A stretch of DNA of 28,718 nt, taken from NCBI GenBank assembly GCA_004551865.1, contig SFPR01000047.1, positions 1 to 28,718 on the forward strand, in the 5' to 3' direction. A model generated the notes under the pieces. It saw only the letters and a list, made by a program, of their open reading frames with translations. It did no database searches and was not told the origin of the DNA. Shown piece by piece: positions 1 through 8,492 of this stretch (within the stretch, counting starts at the first letter, position 1; every line of letters begins with the position of its first letter). Both the position numbers and the translations under genes were made by a program. This DNA is from Bacteroidales bacterium. Lineage in GTDB: Bacteria > Bacteroidota > Bacteroidia > Bacteroidales > P3.

Positions 1-78
1 GATACATCTGTACATTGGCATTTTGGGATTGACGGTAGAGAATAGGTGTAATTTATAGTAAAGTTACGCTTTTGCCCC
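1..78 (+). repeat. Intergenic repeat module A, left copy
   Basis: This stretch is repeated in the same orientation at 28009-28086 with only a few mismatches. It has no open reading frame. It runs into the next repeat module through a short G+C-rich palindrome of the form GCCCC-N-GGGGC. Function unknown. Confidence 0.85.
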
Positions 79-172
79 TATGGGGCGAAAATCATTTGAC
101 ACATTAACTCGGGGCGACGCTGACGCTCTGCCCCGAGCTAATCGCTTTTGGGCTTTCAGCCCGAGGGTCAAT
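64..172 (+). repeat. Intergenic repeat module B, left copy
   Basis: An inverted copy lies at 28269-28371. The core pairs CTCGGGGC-type and GCCCCGAG-type segments, so each copy can fold on itself. It is non-coding and resembles the G+C-rich dispersed intergenic repeats seen in many Bacteroidota genomes. Confidence 0.8.
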
Positions 173-255
173 CGAAACAAAACAATGCCATTACCGCCCG
201 AGAACGTAATTGCAAATAACGCCATTACATGGTCATGAAAGAATTGCGGAATGCA

Positions 256-326
256 CCGCCACCCACGCCCCGAAGGGGCAACCTGCGCTCAGCCCTACAC
301 AAAGCGAAGCGAAACGTAGGGTAAAC
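256..326 (+). repeat. Intergenic repeat module C, left copy
   Basis: An inverted copy lies at 28112-28182. It contains the 13-base palindrome GCCCCGAAGGGGC and a segment rich in AGCGAAGCGA. Short related stretches (CGTAGGGCTGT and GTCGCTTCG) also occur just downstream of both variable FGE-fold genes, near 19740-19762 and 25245-25263. Confidence 0.75.
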
Positions 327-553
327 CAATCGACCGAGGTTTCGCCCCGAAGGGGCAAAAGCGTAAAGTGTGGTATGATTTTTGTCTGAAAAGTTAAATA
401 ACAACTTCGTTCCTTATTTTTCGGTGATAAAAATCAAGGATTTTAAGCGGGAGGTTTGAGGAATTTTTTCACCTGTTTTGAGAGCCAAATGAGGGCTTTT
501 GGAAGTGAGGTTTTGTCTTGCTGCAATAACATAAGGGTTTTTGCTCACTAACA

Positions 554-847
554 TGAAGTCTTTTTGCAAAAAGACGAAGTGTTAGCACTCAAAAGACGAA
601 GGATTAGTGAGCTTAAGTCTTCGTCTTTTTTCAAAAAGATGCCGTCTTATTTTACTAAAATCAAGACTTACTACACCCAAATCAGCACTTATTTTACAAA
701 CATCTGAAACACAATAAATTGCTAAACGCTCAAATACTCGCAAAAATCGACCCCAAGCCCGACCGACCTCAAAAAATCGCCGGCATTTCGGCTTAAGAGA
801 CCACCAAATGTTAAATAATTTGCTTGCGGAAACTTAATCGATGTTGC
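554..847 (+). repeat. About 290-bp repeat module E/F, left copy
   Basis: The stretch matches the reverse complement of 28425-28718 over nearly its whole length, so the pair forms inverted repeats about 27.6 kb apart. It contains the motif AAGACGAAG three times, each followed by a different short tail (GTGTTAGC, GATTAGTGAGC, ACTTAAGC types), and short self-complementary runs. No open reading frame of note. The region 1-901 as a whole holds no gene; it is repeats A, B, C and E/F with spacers. Confidence 0.85.
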
Positions 848-901
848 AAAAGCAAAAATAAGGCATACAATATAATCGCTCTGCTTTTCGGAAACGCTGT
901 C

Positions 902-1945
902 TCACCATTTTTTTTGCCGACCACGAGAGGGTGTTTTCTTCCATGGGGTTTTGTTGTAGTGCGGGTGATAGAGCATTATGGTTTCTCGAAGGTGTGCAGT
1001 GTCCAAGTGTGTATAGATTTCGGTGGAGACGACACTGCTGTGTCCCATCATGTCTTTGACAGCTATGATATTTGCTCCGCCTTTTATCAGTTCGGTGGCA
1101 AAACTATGCCTGAGGGTATGGGGGTGTATGTTTTTGGTTATGCCTGCCGCCTTGGCTGTCTCTTTTATCATCATAAAGGCGTATTGTCTTGTGAGTTTTT
1201 TGCCTCTGTGGTTGAGAAAGATATAATCTTTGTTTTTGTTGTCGGTCGGAATGTGGCAGAGGTGGTTGTCAATGAAGTATCTGATGTGTTCAAGTGCTGT
1301 TTGGCAAATCGGAACAAGTCTTTCCTTGTTGCCTTTACCCAATACCTTTATATACTCAAACTGAAAGAAGACGTCGCTTTTGCGAAGGTTCAATAGTTCA
1401 CTTATTCTCAGTCCGCAGGAGTAAAGCACCTCAATGATTAAGGCGTTTCTATATCCTTGAAAGCTGCTCTTGTCGATGGCGGAAAGCATGGTTTGTATTT
1501 CGTTGTCGGACAATACCACGGGGAGTTTCTTTTCCATTTTGGCTGTTTCTAATTGTGAGCATGGGTCGGTGTCAATTTCGTCTTCCAAAAGGAGGTATTT
1601 GAAAAACGAACGTATTCCGCTGATTATTCTTCTCTGTGTGCTGACCTTCAAGAGCATCACTTCGCTATTTCCTTTCATACCTTGCACTATGGCAGTGAGG
1701 AAGCGTCTGAGGTGAAAGGTCTGTGTCTTTTGCGGTGTGATGTTCGGATAGGTCGTTTCCATGAATGTGAAGAACTTATCGCAGTCGTCCAAGTATGCCG
1801 AGAGGGTATTGACCGAGTGGGAACGCTCCATGAGTATGTATGACTTAAAACCCGGGAGATATTTCCTCCACAAAGAAGACATATCCTTGGTTCCTGCCGA
1901 TTTGATTTTGGGTTTTGAGGTTGTGTTTTTCTTTCTTGAAGTCAT
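902..1945 (-). CDS. xerD: XerD/XerC-type tyrosine recombinase
   Basis: This is a site-specific tyrosine recombinase of the XerC/XerD family, which resolves chromosome dimers at dif with its partner. The N-terminal SAM-like DNA-binding domain covers about residues 25-120. The catalytic domain shows the full set: Arg180 (CGLRISELL), Lys204 (GKGNKERLVP), His276-x-x-Arg279 (HTLRHSFAT), His302 (GHSS) and the nucleophile Tyr311 (EIYTH). At 347 residues it is longer than a usual XerD (about 300). There is a basic tail after the catalytic Tyr, and a basic Lys/Arg-rich start that might be read-through upstream of an alternative Met22. It begins 12 bases after recG ends, so it is probably the last gene of the glmU-like/lon/recG operon. 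Whether it is the true XerD, XerC or an extra Xer cannot be decided here. Confidence 0.88.
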   Translation of the reverse strand: MTSRKKNTTSKPKIKSAGTKDMSSLWRKYLPGFKSYILMERSHSVNTLSAYLDDCDKFFTFMETTYPNITPQKTQTFHLRRFLTAIVQGMKGNSEVMLLKVSTQRRIISGIRSFFKYLLLEDEIDTDPCSQLETAKMEKKLPVVLSDNEIQTMLSAIDKSSFQGYRNALIIEVLYSCGLRISELLNLRKSDVFFQFEYIKVLGKGNKERLVPICQTALEHIRYFIDNHLCHIPTDNKNKDYIFLNHRGKKLTRQYAFMMIKETAKAAGITKNIHPHTLRHSFATELIKGGANIIAVKDMMGHSSVVSTEIYTHLDTAHLRETIMLYHPHYNKTPWKKTPSRGRQKKW

Positions 1946-1957
1946 GATCGCCTCCTG

Positions 1958-4063
1958 TTAAGAAATCATGGAGAAGTCGCTGACTTTGTGCTTGGTCATG
2001 AAGTAGTTTCTTATGGGTAGATTTTGTGACTTTGTCAGGTTAGGGTCGTCGGCAAGGACGTTTTGGGCAAGCGTTCTCACCTGTGCCATAAGTCCTTCGT
2101 CCTTTACAATGTCTGCCACTTTCAAATCCAACACTCCGCTCTGCCTTGTGCCTGATACATCGCCCGGTCCGCGAAGTTGAAGGTCTGCCCGAGAGATTTC
2201 AAAGCCGTCATTAGTGCTGCACATGGTCTCTATACGGAAGCGTGCTTCGGAAGAGAGTTCGTCTTTGGTTCGGAGTATGCAGTAGCTTTGATTTGCACCT
2301 CGTCCCACTCTGCCTCTGAGCTGGTGGAGTTGAGCCAAGCCGAAACGTTCGGCATTTTCTATCACCATGACTGTGGCATTCGGCACATCAACTCCCACTT
2401 CTATCACGGTGGTTGCAACCATGATATTGGTTATTCCTTTCTTAAATCGCTGCATTTCATACTCTTTGTCTTCGGGCTTCATCTGTCCGTGGACTATACT
2501 GATTTGATATTGCGGCAAAGGGAAGGCCCTCTCTATGCTTTCATATCCGTCCATAAGGTCTTTGAGGTCCAATTTCTCGCTTTCTTTGATAAGCGGATAT
2601 ACAACATAGATTTGTCTGCCTTGTTCTATCTGCTTTTTCATGAAGTCGAAGAGTCGCAATACGTCTCTGTCGTAAAGGTGTGTTGTAAGTATGGGTTTAC
2701 GTCCCGAAGGCAGCTCATCAATCACGGAATAGTCTAAGTCGCCATAGATACTCATTGCGAGGGTGCGACAAATCGGGGTGGCTGTCATCACAAGTATGTG
2801 TGGAGCTATGGTGTTCTTTGTCCACATTTTGGCTCTCTGCTCTACGCCGAATCGGTGTTGCTCATCTATGACAACAAGTCCCAAGTTGTTAAATATCACA
2901 TTTTCTTCCAATATGGCGTGTGTGCCTATCAGTATATTGATGCTTCCGTCGGCAAGTGAGGTAAGAAGATGCTTTCGGCTCTTGCCCTTGATGCTTCCGG
3001 TAAGCAGAGATACGTTGATATTCATGTCTCCGATAAAGCGGTTGATGCTTTGGAAATGTTGCATGGCAAGGATTTCGGTCGGAGCGATAAGGGTTGCCTG
3101 ATAGCCATTATCCAAGGCTATGAGCATACTCAGCAGTGCCACAAGGGTCTTTCCGCTGCCCACATCACCCTGAAGAAGTCTGTTCATCTGTGAACCTGTT
3201 CTCATGTCGTTGCGAATTTCCTTGACTACCCGCTTTTGAGCATTGGTAAGTTCAAAAGGAAGGTACTTGGAAAAGAAAGTGTTGAAATTCTCTCCCACCT
3301 TTGAGAAAACAAATCCTCTGCTGTTACTTTTGCGATTAGATTTAATGAGCAGGTGTTCTGCCTGCATGAAAAAGAGTTCCTCAAATTTGAGTCTAAATCG
3401 TGCTTTGGCCAACGTTTCTTCGCCAAGTGGACTGTGAATGCAAGCTATTGCATCTCGGCGAGAGCAAAGGTGATATGCATCAATTATATATTGAGGAAGG
3501 ATTTCTTCTATGAGGGAAGAGTATTTTTTGACTGCATCTGAGATGATTTTGGATAGTTGTTTGGAGGCAAGAAAGGCGGTCTTCATTCTCTCGGTTGTGT
3601 TGTACAAAGGCATGAATTTCTCTTTCTTGTAGTCTTTTTGTGGGTTGAATTTCTCAAACTCGGGGTGTGGAAGATTGAATGTACCATTAAAGTAGTTGGG
3701 TTTGCCAAAAACTACATAAATCGCCCCTATGTCTATGCTTTCGTTTATCCAGCGTATGCCGCGAAAGAAGACCATCTCGATTGAACCGGTTTCGTCGGCA
3801 AGCCTTACCACAAGACGTTGCGATTTTGTCCCTCCCACTATTTGCTTTGCAATGACTTTGCCGAGCAAAAGTGTATATACTTCTGCCGAACGCACTTCGG
3901 CAATCTTTATGAAGCGACTTTTATCGACATATCGGTAAGGATAGTATTCAAAAAGGTCCTTGAGAGTGAACAGACCAAGCTCTTTGGCAAGAATTGAGGC
4001 TTTCTTATCTCCTATTCCGACCAAGGTCGATAGCTTTATTGTTGATGCATCTGTCATTTTCAA
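1958..4063 (-). CDS. recG: ATP-dependent DNA helicase RecG
   Basis: RecG regresses stalled replication forks and acts on Holliday junctions and R-loops. The 701-residue length is normal. The N-terminal wedge/OB region (about 1-260) precedes a superfamily 2 helicase core. This has Walker A GDVGSGKT at 299-306, the DEQH box at 400-403 (VVIDEQHRFG), the MTATPICRTLA motif and the C-terminal GRVGRG helicase motif. The C-terminal TRG region follows, with RGPGDVSGTRQSG. It is followed after 12 bases by the tyrosine recombinase and preceded after 65 bases by the small membrane protein, all on the same strand. The start could be Met1 or Met3. Identification is firm. Confidence 0.97.
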   Translation of the reverse strand: MKMTDASTIKLSTLVGIGDKKASILAKELGLFTLKDLFEYYPYRYVDKSRFIKIAEVRSAEVYTLLLGKVIAKQIVGGTKSQRLVVRLADETGSIEMVFFRGIRWINESIDIGAIYVVFGKPNYFNGTFNLPHPEFEKFNPQKDYKKEKFMPLYNTTERMKTAFLASKQLSKIISDAVKKYSSLIEEILPQYIIDAYHLCSRRDAIACIHSPLGEETLAKARFRLKFEELFFMQAEHLLIKSNRKSNSRGFVFSKVGENFNTFFSKYLPFELTNAQKRVVKEIRNDMRTGSQMNRLLQGDVGSGKTLVALLSMLIALDNGYQATLIAPTEILAMQHFQSINRFIGDMNINVSLLTGSIKGKSRKHLLTSLADGSINILIGTHAILEENVIFNNLGLVVIDEQHRFGVEQRAKMWTKNTIAPHILVMTATPICRTLAMSIYGDLDYSVIDELPSGRKPILTTHLYDRDVLRLFDFMKKQIEQGRQIYVVYPLIKESEKLDLKDLMDGYESIERAFPLPQYQISIVHGQMKPEDKEYEMQRFKKGITNIMVATTVIEVGVDVPNATVMVIENAERFGLAQLHQLRGRVGRGANQSYCILRTKDELSSEARFRIETMCSTNDGFEISRADLQLRGPGDVSGTRQSGVLDLKVADIVKDEGLMAQVRTLAQNVLADDPNLTKSQNLPIRNYFMTKHKVSDFSMIS

Positions 4064-4128
4064 GAATGGGTAAATTGAAACACTGTTTTGTTGGACAAAA
4101 CACCGTTTTTATCGGAGCAAAATACCTC

Positions 4129-4350
4129 TTATTGCGGGAGTTGTTTCCACTTGATGTACATAATGAGGAAAAAGACTGCCAAAAGTATGATAAGCAAATA
4201 AAATATAATGCTGCCGATACGACTCAGCTTGACAATGTGTTTATTGGCGTTATCGCTTTGCTCACTTCGTTTCTGGAAGCTCTTTATCAACAAAGCGGTA
4301 ACGCCCAATATACATAAGGTTGCTATGATTAAAACAAATGTCTCACTCAT
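4129..4350 (-). CDS. Small two-helix membrane protein coupled to lon
   Basis: The reading frame encodes 73 residues if it starts at the ATG at 4350; an in-frame upstream ATG exists inside lon but is less likely. The chosen ATG overlaps the lon stop in the arrangement ATGAGTGA, typical of translational coupling. Two hydrophobic segments are seen, about residues 4-22 and 46-66, separated by a basic/polar loop with KSFQKRSEQ. I recognise no family. The position between lon and recG on the same strand suggests simple operon membership; no function is claimed. Confidence 0.7.
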   Translation of the reverse strand: MSETFVLIIATLCILGVTALLIKSFQKRSEQSDNANKHIVKLSRIGSIIFYLLIILLAVFFLIMYIKWKQLPQ

Positions 4351-6772
4351 GATTTTGTTGTGCTGCGAATGCCAAAGGAGGTATTTCTCCCATATTTTCC
4401 ACATAGTGGAATGTCAATCCTTCCAAGTATTCGCTTTGGATTTCTTCTATGTCTTTTCGATTGGCTTCCGAAAGGATTATTTCGCTTATCGATGCCCTCT
4501 TGGCGGCAAGGATTTTCTCTTTTATACCTCCTACGGGAAGCACTGTGCCTCGAAGGGTTATTTCTCCGGTCATTGCCACGTTTGACTTGACTTTTATGCC
4601 TTTGAGAACACTGAGCATTGCCGTAAACATGGTAACCCCCGCACTTGGTCCGTCCTTTGGTGTAGCTCCTTCCGGAACGTGTATGTACAAGTCTTGCTTT
4701 GAAGCCTTTTCGGGTTCTATTCCGAGAGCTTCGGCATTGGTTTTGATATATTCGTATGCCAAGGTTGCACTTTCCTTCATCACATCGCCGAGATTTCCCG
4801 TCAGATTGAGTTTGCCTTCGCCCTTTGCCGAGGCTGCCTCCACAAAGAGGATTTCTCCACCTACCTGAGTCCATGCCAAACCACAAACAACTCCCACATG
4901 GTCTTGCGAAAGCTGTCGGTCATGTTGAGCTGTCGGTAATCCCAATATTGATTTGAGGTCGCTTTCTTTTATTGATTTTTTGAATTCCTGTTCCTTTACA
5001 ATTTCTACAGCCCTATGTCGAATGAGTTTTGCAATAACCTTGTCCAACTGTCTGACACCCGACTCTCTTGTGTAGTTGTTTATGATTGTTGAGAAGAGCT
5101 TGTCGCCGATTGATATATCACTCTTTTTCAATCCGTGTTCCTTTATTTGCTTTGGAAGCAGGTGTCGCTTTGCTATCTGCACTTTTTCCTGCTCTATGTA
5201 GCCGGATACTTCAATCACTTCCATTCTGTCAATCAATGCAGGGTGGACATTGGAAAGACTATTTGCCGTTGCAATGAACATAACGTTTGAAAGGTCATAA
5301 TCAATGTCAAGATAGTTGTCGTGGAACGAGGTATTCTGCTCAGGGTCTAATACTTCTAACATTGCAGAAGCAGGGTCGCCATGAGCGCTCATGCCTGCAA
5401 CCTTGTCTATCTCGTCAAGCACAAACACAGGGTTGGAACTGCCACACTTGGATATGGATTTGAGTATTCTGCCCGGCATTGCCCCGATGTAAGTGCGACG
5501 ATGTCCTCTGATTTCGCTCTCATCGTTCAATCCGCCCAAGGCAACTCTCACATACTTTCTACCTGTTGCCGAAGCAATGCTACGTCCCAAAGAAGTTTTT
5601 CCAACTCCCGGAGGTCCGACAAGGCACAAAACAGGCGATTTCATATCGCCTTTGAGCTTCAAAACTGCAAGATATTCGAGTATTCTCTGCTTTACTTTCT
5701 CCAAACCATAGTGGTCGGCATCCAAAGTCTTCTGTGCTTTATCCAAATCGAAGTTGCTGTCTGTAAACTCATTCCAAGGCAACTCCAACATAAAATTAAG
5801 ATAATTCAACTGTACCGAATAGTCGGGTGAAGAACTATGCATTGACGACAAACGAGAGAGTTCTTTCTCAAATGTCTCACCTACTTCCTTGCTCCACTTT
5901 TTTTGTTCTGCTTTTTTGCGAAGTTCCTCCACTTCCTGCTCTGCAGGGCTACCGCCAAGCTCTTCTTGGATAGTTTTAAGTTGTTGAGTAAGAAGGTAAT
6001 CTCGCTGTTGTTTATCTATATCTTTGGATACCTTCTTTTGGATTTTGATTTTGAGTTCTTGAAGATTGGTTTCCTTGCTCAACTCTTCCAATACGCGGTT
6101 TGCTCTTTGCGTAAAGTCATCAATTTCCAACAATTTCTGCTTGTCCGACACCTCTATGTCGAGATGAGCGGCTATATAGTTGAGTAAAAAGTATGGATTT
6201 TCTATGTTGCGAATGGCAAAACTCGGATCGGACGGCACTCCCGGTGTCAGCTTTAACAATCTCAAATAAGAGTCCCTCAATGCCTCGGCAACAATGTCAG
6301 AGTCTGCCGGCATATTTTTGGCATTATCGCCGGCAGGTCGCACTTTGCCTATCCAATAAGGTTCTTTTGTGGCGATACTTTCCAAATAAAAGCGGTCAAG
6401 CCCTTGCAATATTACCATGGTTGTGCCATCGGGCATATTGAGAGTTTTCAACACTCTCGCCATTGTACCGTATGTATATAGGTCTTCGTAATCTGGGTCG
6501 TCGGTAACGGCAGCACATTGTGCCACCACTCCTATAATATCCTTGTTTTTGTATGCTGTTTTTATCAATCGCACAGACTTCTCTCTGCCTGCGGTTATCG
6601 GCAGAACAACTCCCGGAAAGAACACATTGCCTCTCAATGGCAATATGGGCATTTGCTCGGGCATATCTGTAACTGTCAAATCTTTTGTGTCTTCCTCTGT
6701 CAATAAAGGTATGATTTCTGCTTCTCCGTCTCCCATTATATGAGTTATATCAATCAAATCTTTATTCAACAT
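4343..6772 (-). CDS. lon: ATP-dependent Lon protease
   Basis: Lon degrades misfolded and regulatory proteins in the cytoplasm. The 809-residue protein has the N-terminal LON substrate domain (about 40-240) and a coiled-coil middle. The AAA+ module carries Walker A GPPGVGKT at 386-393 and Walker B VFVLDEIDK at 449-457. The C-terminal protease domain carries the Ser-Lys dyad: Ser710 in PKDGPSAG and Lys753 in GGIKEKILAAKRA. The gene starts 8 bases after the GlmU-like gene stop, and its own stop overlaps the start of the small membrane protein, so these genes are very likely cotranscribed. Length and motifs are those of a complete LonA enzyme. Confidence 0.98.
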   Translation of the reverse strand: MLNKDLIDITHIMGDGEAEIIPLLTEEDTKDLTVTDMPEQMPILPLRGNVFFPGVVLPITAGREKSVRLIKTAYKNKDIIGVVAQCAAVTDDPDYEDLYTYGTMARVLKTLNMPDGTTMVILQGLDRFYLESIATKEPYWIGKVRPAGDNAKNMPADSDIVAEALRDSYLRLLKLTPGVPSDPSFAIRNIENPYFLLNYIAAHLDIEVSDKQKLLEIDDFTQRANRVLEELSKETNLQELKIKIQKKVSKDIDKQQRDYLLTQQLKTIQEELGGSPAEQEVEELRKKAEQKKWSKEVGETFEKELSRLSSMHSSSPDYSVQLNYLNFMLELPWNEFTDSNFDLDKAQKTLDADHYGLEKVKQRILEYLAVLKLKGDMKSPVLCLVGPPGVGKTSLGRSIASATGRKYVRVALGGLNDESEIRGHRRTYIGAMPGRILKSISKCGSSNPVFVLDEIDKVAGMSAHGDPASAMLEVLDPEQNTSFHDNYLDIDYDLSNVMFIATANSLSNVHPALIDRMEVIEVSGYIEQEKVQIAKRHLLPKQIKEHGLKKSDISIGDKLFSTIINNYTRESGVRQLDKVIAKLIRHRAVEIVKEQEFKKSIKESDLKSILGLPTAQHDRQLSQDHVGVVCGLAWTQVGGEILFVEAASAKGEGKLNLTGNLGDVMKESATLAYEYIKTNAEALGIEPEKASKQDLYIHVPEGATPKDGPSAGVTMFTAMLSVLKGIKVKSNVAMTGEITLRGTVLPVGGIKEKILAAKRASISEIILSEANRKDIEEIQSEYLEGLTFHYVENMGEIPPLAFAAQQNHE

Positions 6773-6780
6773 CTCGTTTC

Positions 6781-7965
6781 TTATCTTAATTTTTTGTTCT
6801 TTAGAGTACTTCTATATACGTGTAACAAAATTCTCTTATCGACATCAGACATCTCCATACCTCTTCTTGCGTGCATTTTTTCAGCAACTTCCATTGCTTT
6901 GTCGGGTTCAAAAGTCTTCAAACCACTTGTACCTCCCCATGCAAAAGAAGGAATGAAATTTCTCTGGTATCCGTGTCCGAATATGTTTGAGCTTACCCCT
7001 ATCACCGTACCTGTGTTAAACATGGTGTTAATTCCGCATTTGGAGTGGTCGCCCATAATTGTTCCGCAAAATGTCTGACCGGTAGGTACAAAGGTATTCT
7101 TCTCTATGCTCCACAATCTGACTTCTTCGTATGTGTTTTTGAGGTTTGAAGCGTTTGTGTCGGCACCTATGTTGCACCACTGACCGATTACCGAATTGCC
7201 AATGAAGCCATCGTGAGCCTTGTTGCTGTATCCGAAAATCACAACATTGGCAAGTTCTCCTCCAACCTTGCTATATGGTCCCAAAGTAGTAGCTCCGTAT
7301 ATTTTTGCACTGAGTTTCAAAACCGAATGCTCACACATTGCAAACGGACCTCTGACAACGCAATTCTCCATCACCTCAGCATCTTTACCAATATAAATAG
7401 GACCTTCCTTTGTGTTGAAAACAGAACACTCAACCACCGCACCCTCTTCAATAAACAAGTCTTCGGCAGGACCTACAATGCGGTTGGTGTCGCTAAGTGC
7501 CGCACTTTTTCTTCCCTTTGTCAATAGTGCAAAGTCTTCACGCAAAGCACGATCATTCATTACAAATATATCCCATGGATTTGTGATTTTGATGAAATCC
7601 ACATCTGTTTTTATTTCTTCAGAATTGTCTTCCTCCTCCGAAAGAAACTCCTCTTTGGTCTTATACATTGCAATAATGTTATCACCGCTTACAAGAGTCT
7701 GTCCTGTTTTTAGTGATTTGATTTGCTCTACAAGAGCAAGATTTGGACATACCGAACCGTTTATCAACATCATTGCATCAGACAATTCTGCCGGATACTT
7801 GACCGTAAGATAGTCCTCGGTCATTGTGGAAGTCTTTTCCTGCAAATACTTTTCCCATTTCTCTCTTATGGTCAATATTCCAACTCTTATCTCACACACA
7901 GGTCTGATATAGGTCAATGGTTTCAAAGACTCACGTGACGCATCATCAAAAAGAATGTAATTCAT
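6781..7965 (-). CDS. GlmU-like sugar nucleotidyltransferase
   Basis: The protein of 394 residues belongs to the Bacteroidota-type 'alternative GlmU' group. An N-terminal nucleotidyltransferase-like part opens with MNYILFDDASRESLKPLTY and contains RPVCEIRVG. It is followed by a left-handed beta-helix of hexapeptide repeats (for example IYIGKDAEVMENCVVRGPF, then GNSVIGQWCNIGADTN). It probably contributes to UDP-GlcNAc synthesis, by family knowledge; activity is not proven from sequence. I chose the ATG at 7965. The frame extends upstream to 8058, but that extension crosses the promoter TTTG-N19-TACCTTTG at 8005-8035, and the family begins at MNYILFDD. It is the first gene of the operon with lon 8 bases downstream. 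Confidence 0.88.
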   Translation of the reverse strand: MNYILFDDASRESLKPLTYIRPVCEIRVGILTIREKWEKYLQEKTSTMTEDYLTVKYPAELSDAMMLINGSVCPNLALVEQIKSLKTGQTLVSGDNIIAMYKTKEEFLSEEEDNSEEIKTDVDFIKITNPWDIFVMNDRALREDFALLTKGRKSAALSDTNRIVGPAEDLFIEEGAVVECSVFNTKEGPIYIGKDAEVMENCVVRGPFAMCEHSVLKLSAKIYGATTLGPYSKVGGELANVVIFGYSNKAHDGFIGNSVIGQWCNIGADTNASNLKNTYEEVRLWSIEKNTFVPTGQTFCGTIMGDHSKCGINTMFNTGTVIGVSSNIFGHGYQRNFIPSFAWGGTSGLKTFEPDKAMEVAEKMHARRGMEMSDVDKRILLHVYRSTLKNKKLR

Positions 7966-8004
7966 GGTTTCTATTGTTTTTTGTTTTTGCTTTATTAAAC
8001 GTGG

Positions 8005-8035
8005 CAAAGGTACTACATTATTGTAACATAACAAA
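8005..8035 (-). promoter_or_regulatory. Bacteroidota-type promoter for glmU-like/lon operon
   Basis: On the minus strand this reads TTTG, 19 bases, TACCTTTG, an exact match to the Bacteroidota -33/-7 consensus. It lies about 40 bases upstream of the chosen ATG at 7965. Confidence 0.85.
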
Positions 8036-8036
8036 T

Positions 8037-8073
8037 AAAAAAACGCCCTGTTCTTCACGCAAGACGTTTTTTT
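8037..8073 (-). terminator. Terminator after rpmE2, possibly bidirectional
   Basis: A stem of eight pairs (ACGTCTTG against CAGGGCGT, with wobble pairs) is flanked by seven A on one side and seven T on the other. It lies just after the rpmE2 stop and just before the glmU-like promoter. The A and T tracts would make it work in either direction. Confidence 0.75.
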
Positions 8074-8098
8074 GATTTCTAAACTCGCAATTCAAATA

Positions 8099-8359
8099 TT
8101 ATTTCAAGTTTGGCTTACGATTTTTATACTTGCTCATAAACTTATCAACACGTCCTGCCGTATCCACAAGTTTTACCTTACCTGTAAAGAAAGGGTGAGA
8201 AGTATTGGAGATTTCCATCTTTATCAAAGGATACTTAACTCCGTCAATCTCAATTTCTTCTTTTGAATTTGCGCAACTTCTTGTGATAAAGCACTCGTCG
8301 TTAGACATATCTTTGAACACACAAAGTCTGTAATTTTCAGGATGAATACCTTTTTTCAT
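8099..8359 (-). CDS. rpmE2: 50S ribosomal protein L31 type B
   Basis: The 86-residue protein begins MKKGIHPENYRLCVFKDMS and contains the family signature TSHPFFTGKVKLVDTAGRVDKF. It lacks the CxxC zinc pairs of type A L31, so it is the zinc-independent paralogue. An in-frame extension to 8413 exists but adds unrelated residues lying in the leader; the ATG at 8359 matches the family start. It has its own promoter at 8446-8476, a leader hairpin at 8376-8401 and a terminator at 8037-8073, so it looks monocistronic. Confidence 0.95.
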   Translation of the reverse strand: MKKGIHPENYRLCVFKDMSNDECFITRSCANSKEEIEIDGVKYPLIKMEISNTSHPFFTGKVKLVDTAGRVDKFMSKYKNRKPNLK

Positions 8360-8375
8360 TTTTTCATTTTTTAAG

Positions 8376-8401
8376 CCGTTCGGCCCATTCTTACCAAACG
8401 G
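8376..8401 (-). promoter_or_regulatory. Leader hairpin upstream of rpmE2
   Basis: The minus strand reads CCGTTTGG, a ten-base loop, then CCGAACGG, giving an eight-pair stem with one wobble pair about 17 bases before the start codon. Ribosomal protein leaders often carry autoregulatory structures. That this is one is inference. Confidence 0.5.
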
Positions 8402-8445
8402 GTGGTTTAACAATATTTACTATTTCCTTTCTCGCTTTGAGGCTG

Positions 8446-8476
8446 CAAAGGTACAAAAAATACTTCACAGCACAAC
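8446..8476 (-). promoter_or_regulatory. Bacteroidota-type promoter for rpmE2
   Basis: The minus strand reads GTTG, 19 bases, TACCTTTG. The -7 element is a perfect TAnnTTTG and the spacing is canonical. It lies about 90 bases before the rpmE2 start. Confidence 0.8.
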
Positions 8477-8492
8477 CTCATCTCACATTTTT

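Noticed and set aside
256..365. GCCCC-N-GGGGC palindromes as terminators
   Set aside because: They recur within repeated modules, lack T runs and are not placed just after gene ends, so they are better read as dispersed repeats.
902..1945. Tyrosine recombinase as an integrase of a mobile element spanning the window
   Set aside because: It is in an operon-like row with recG and lon, all core genes; no attachment-site pair, tRNA gene or phage/conjugation genes are seen.
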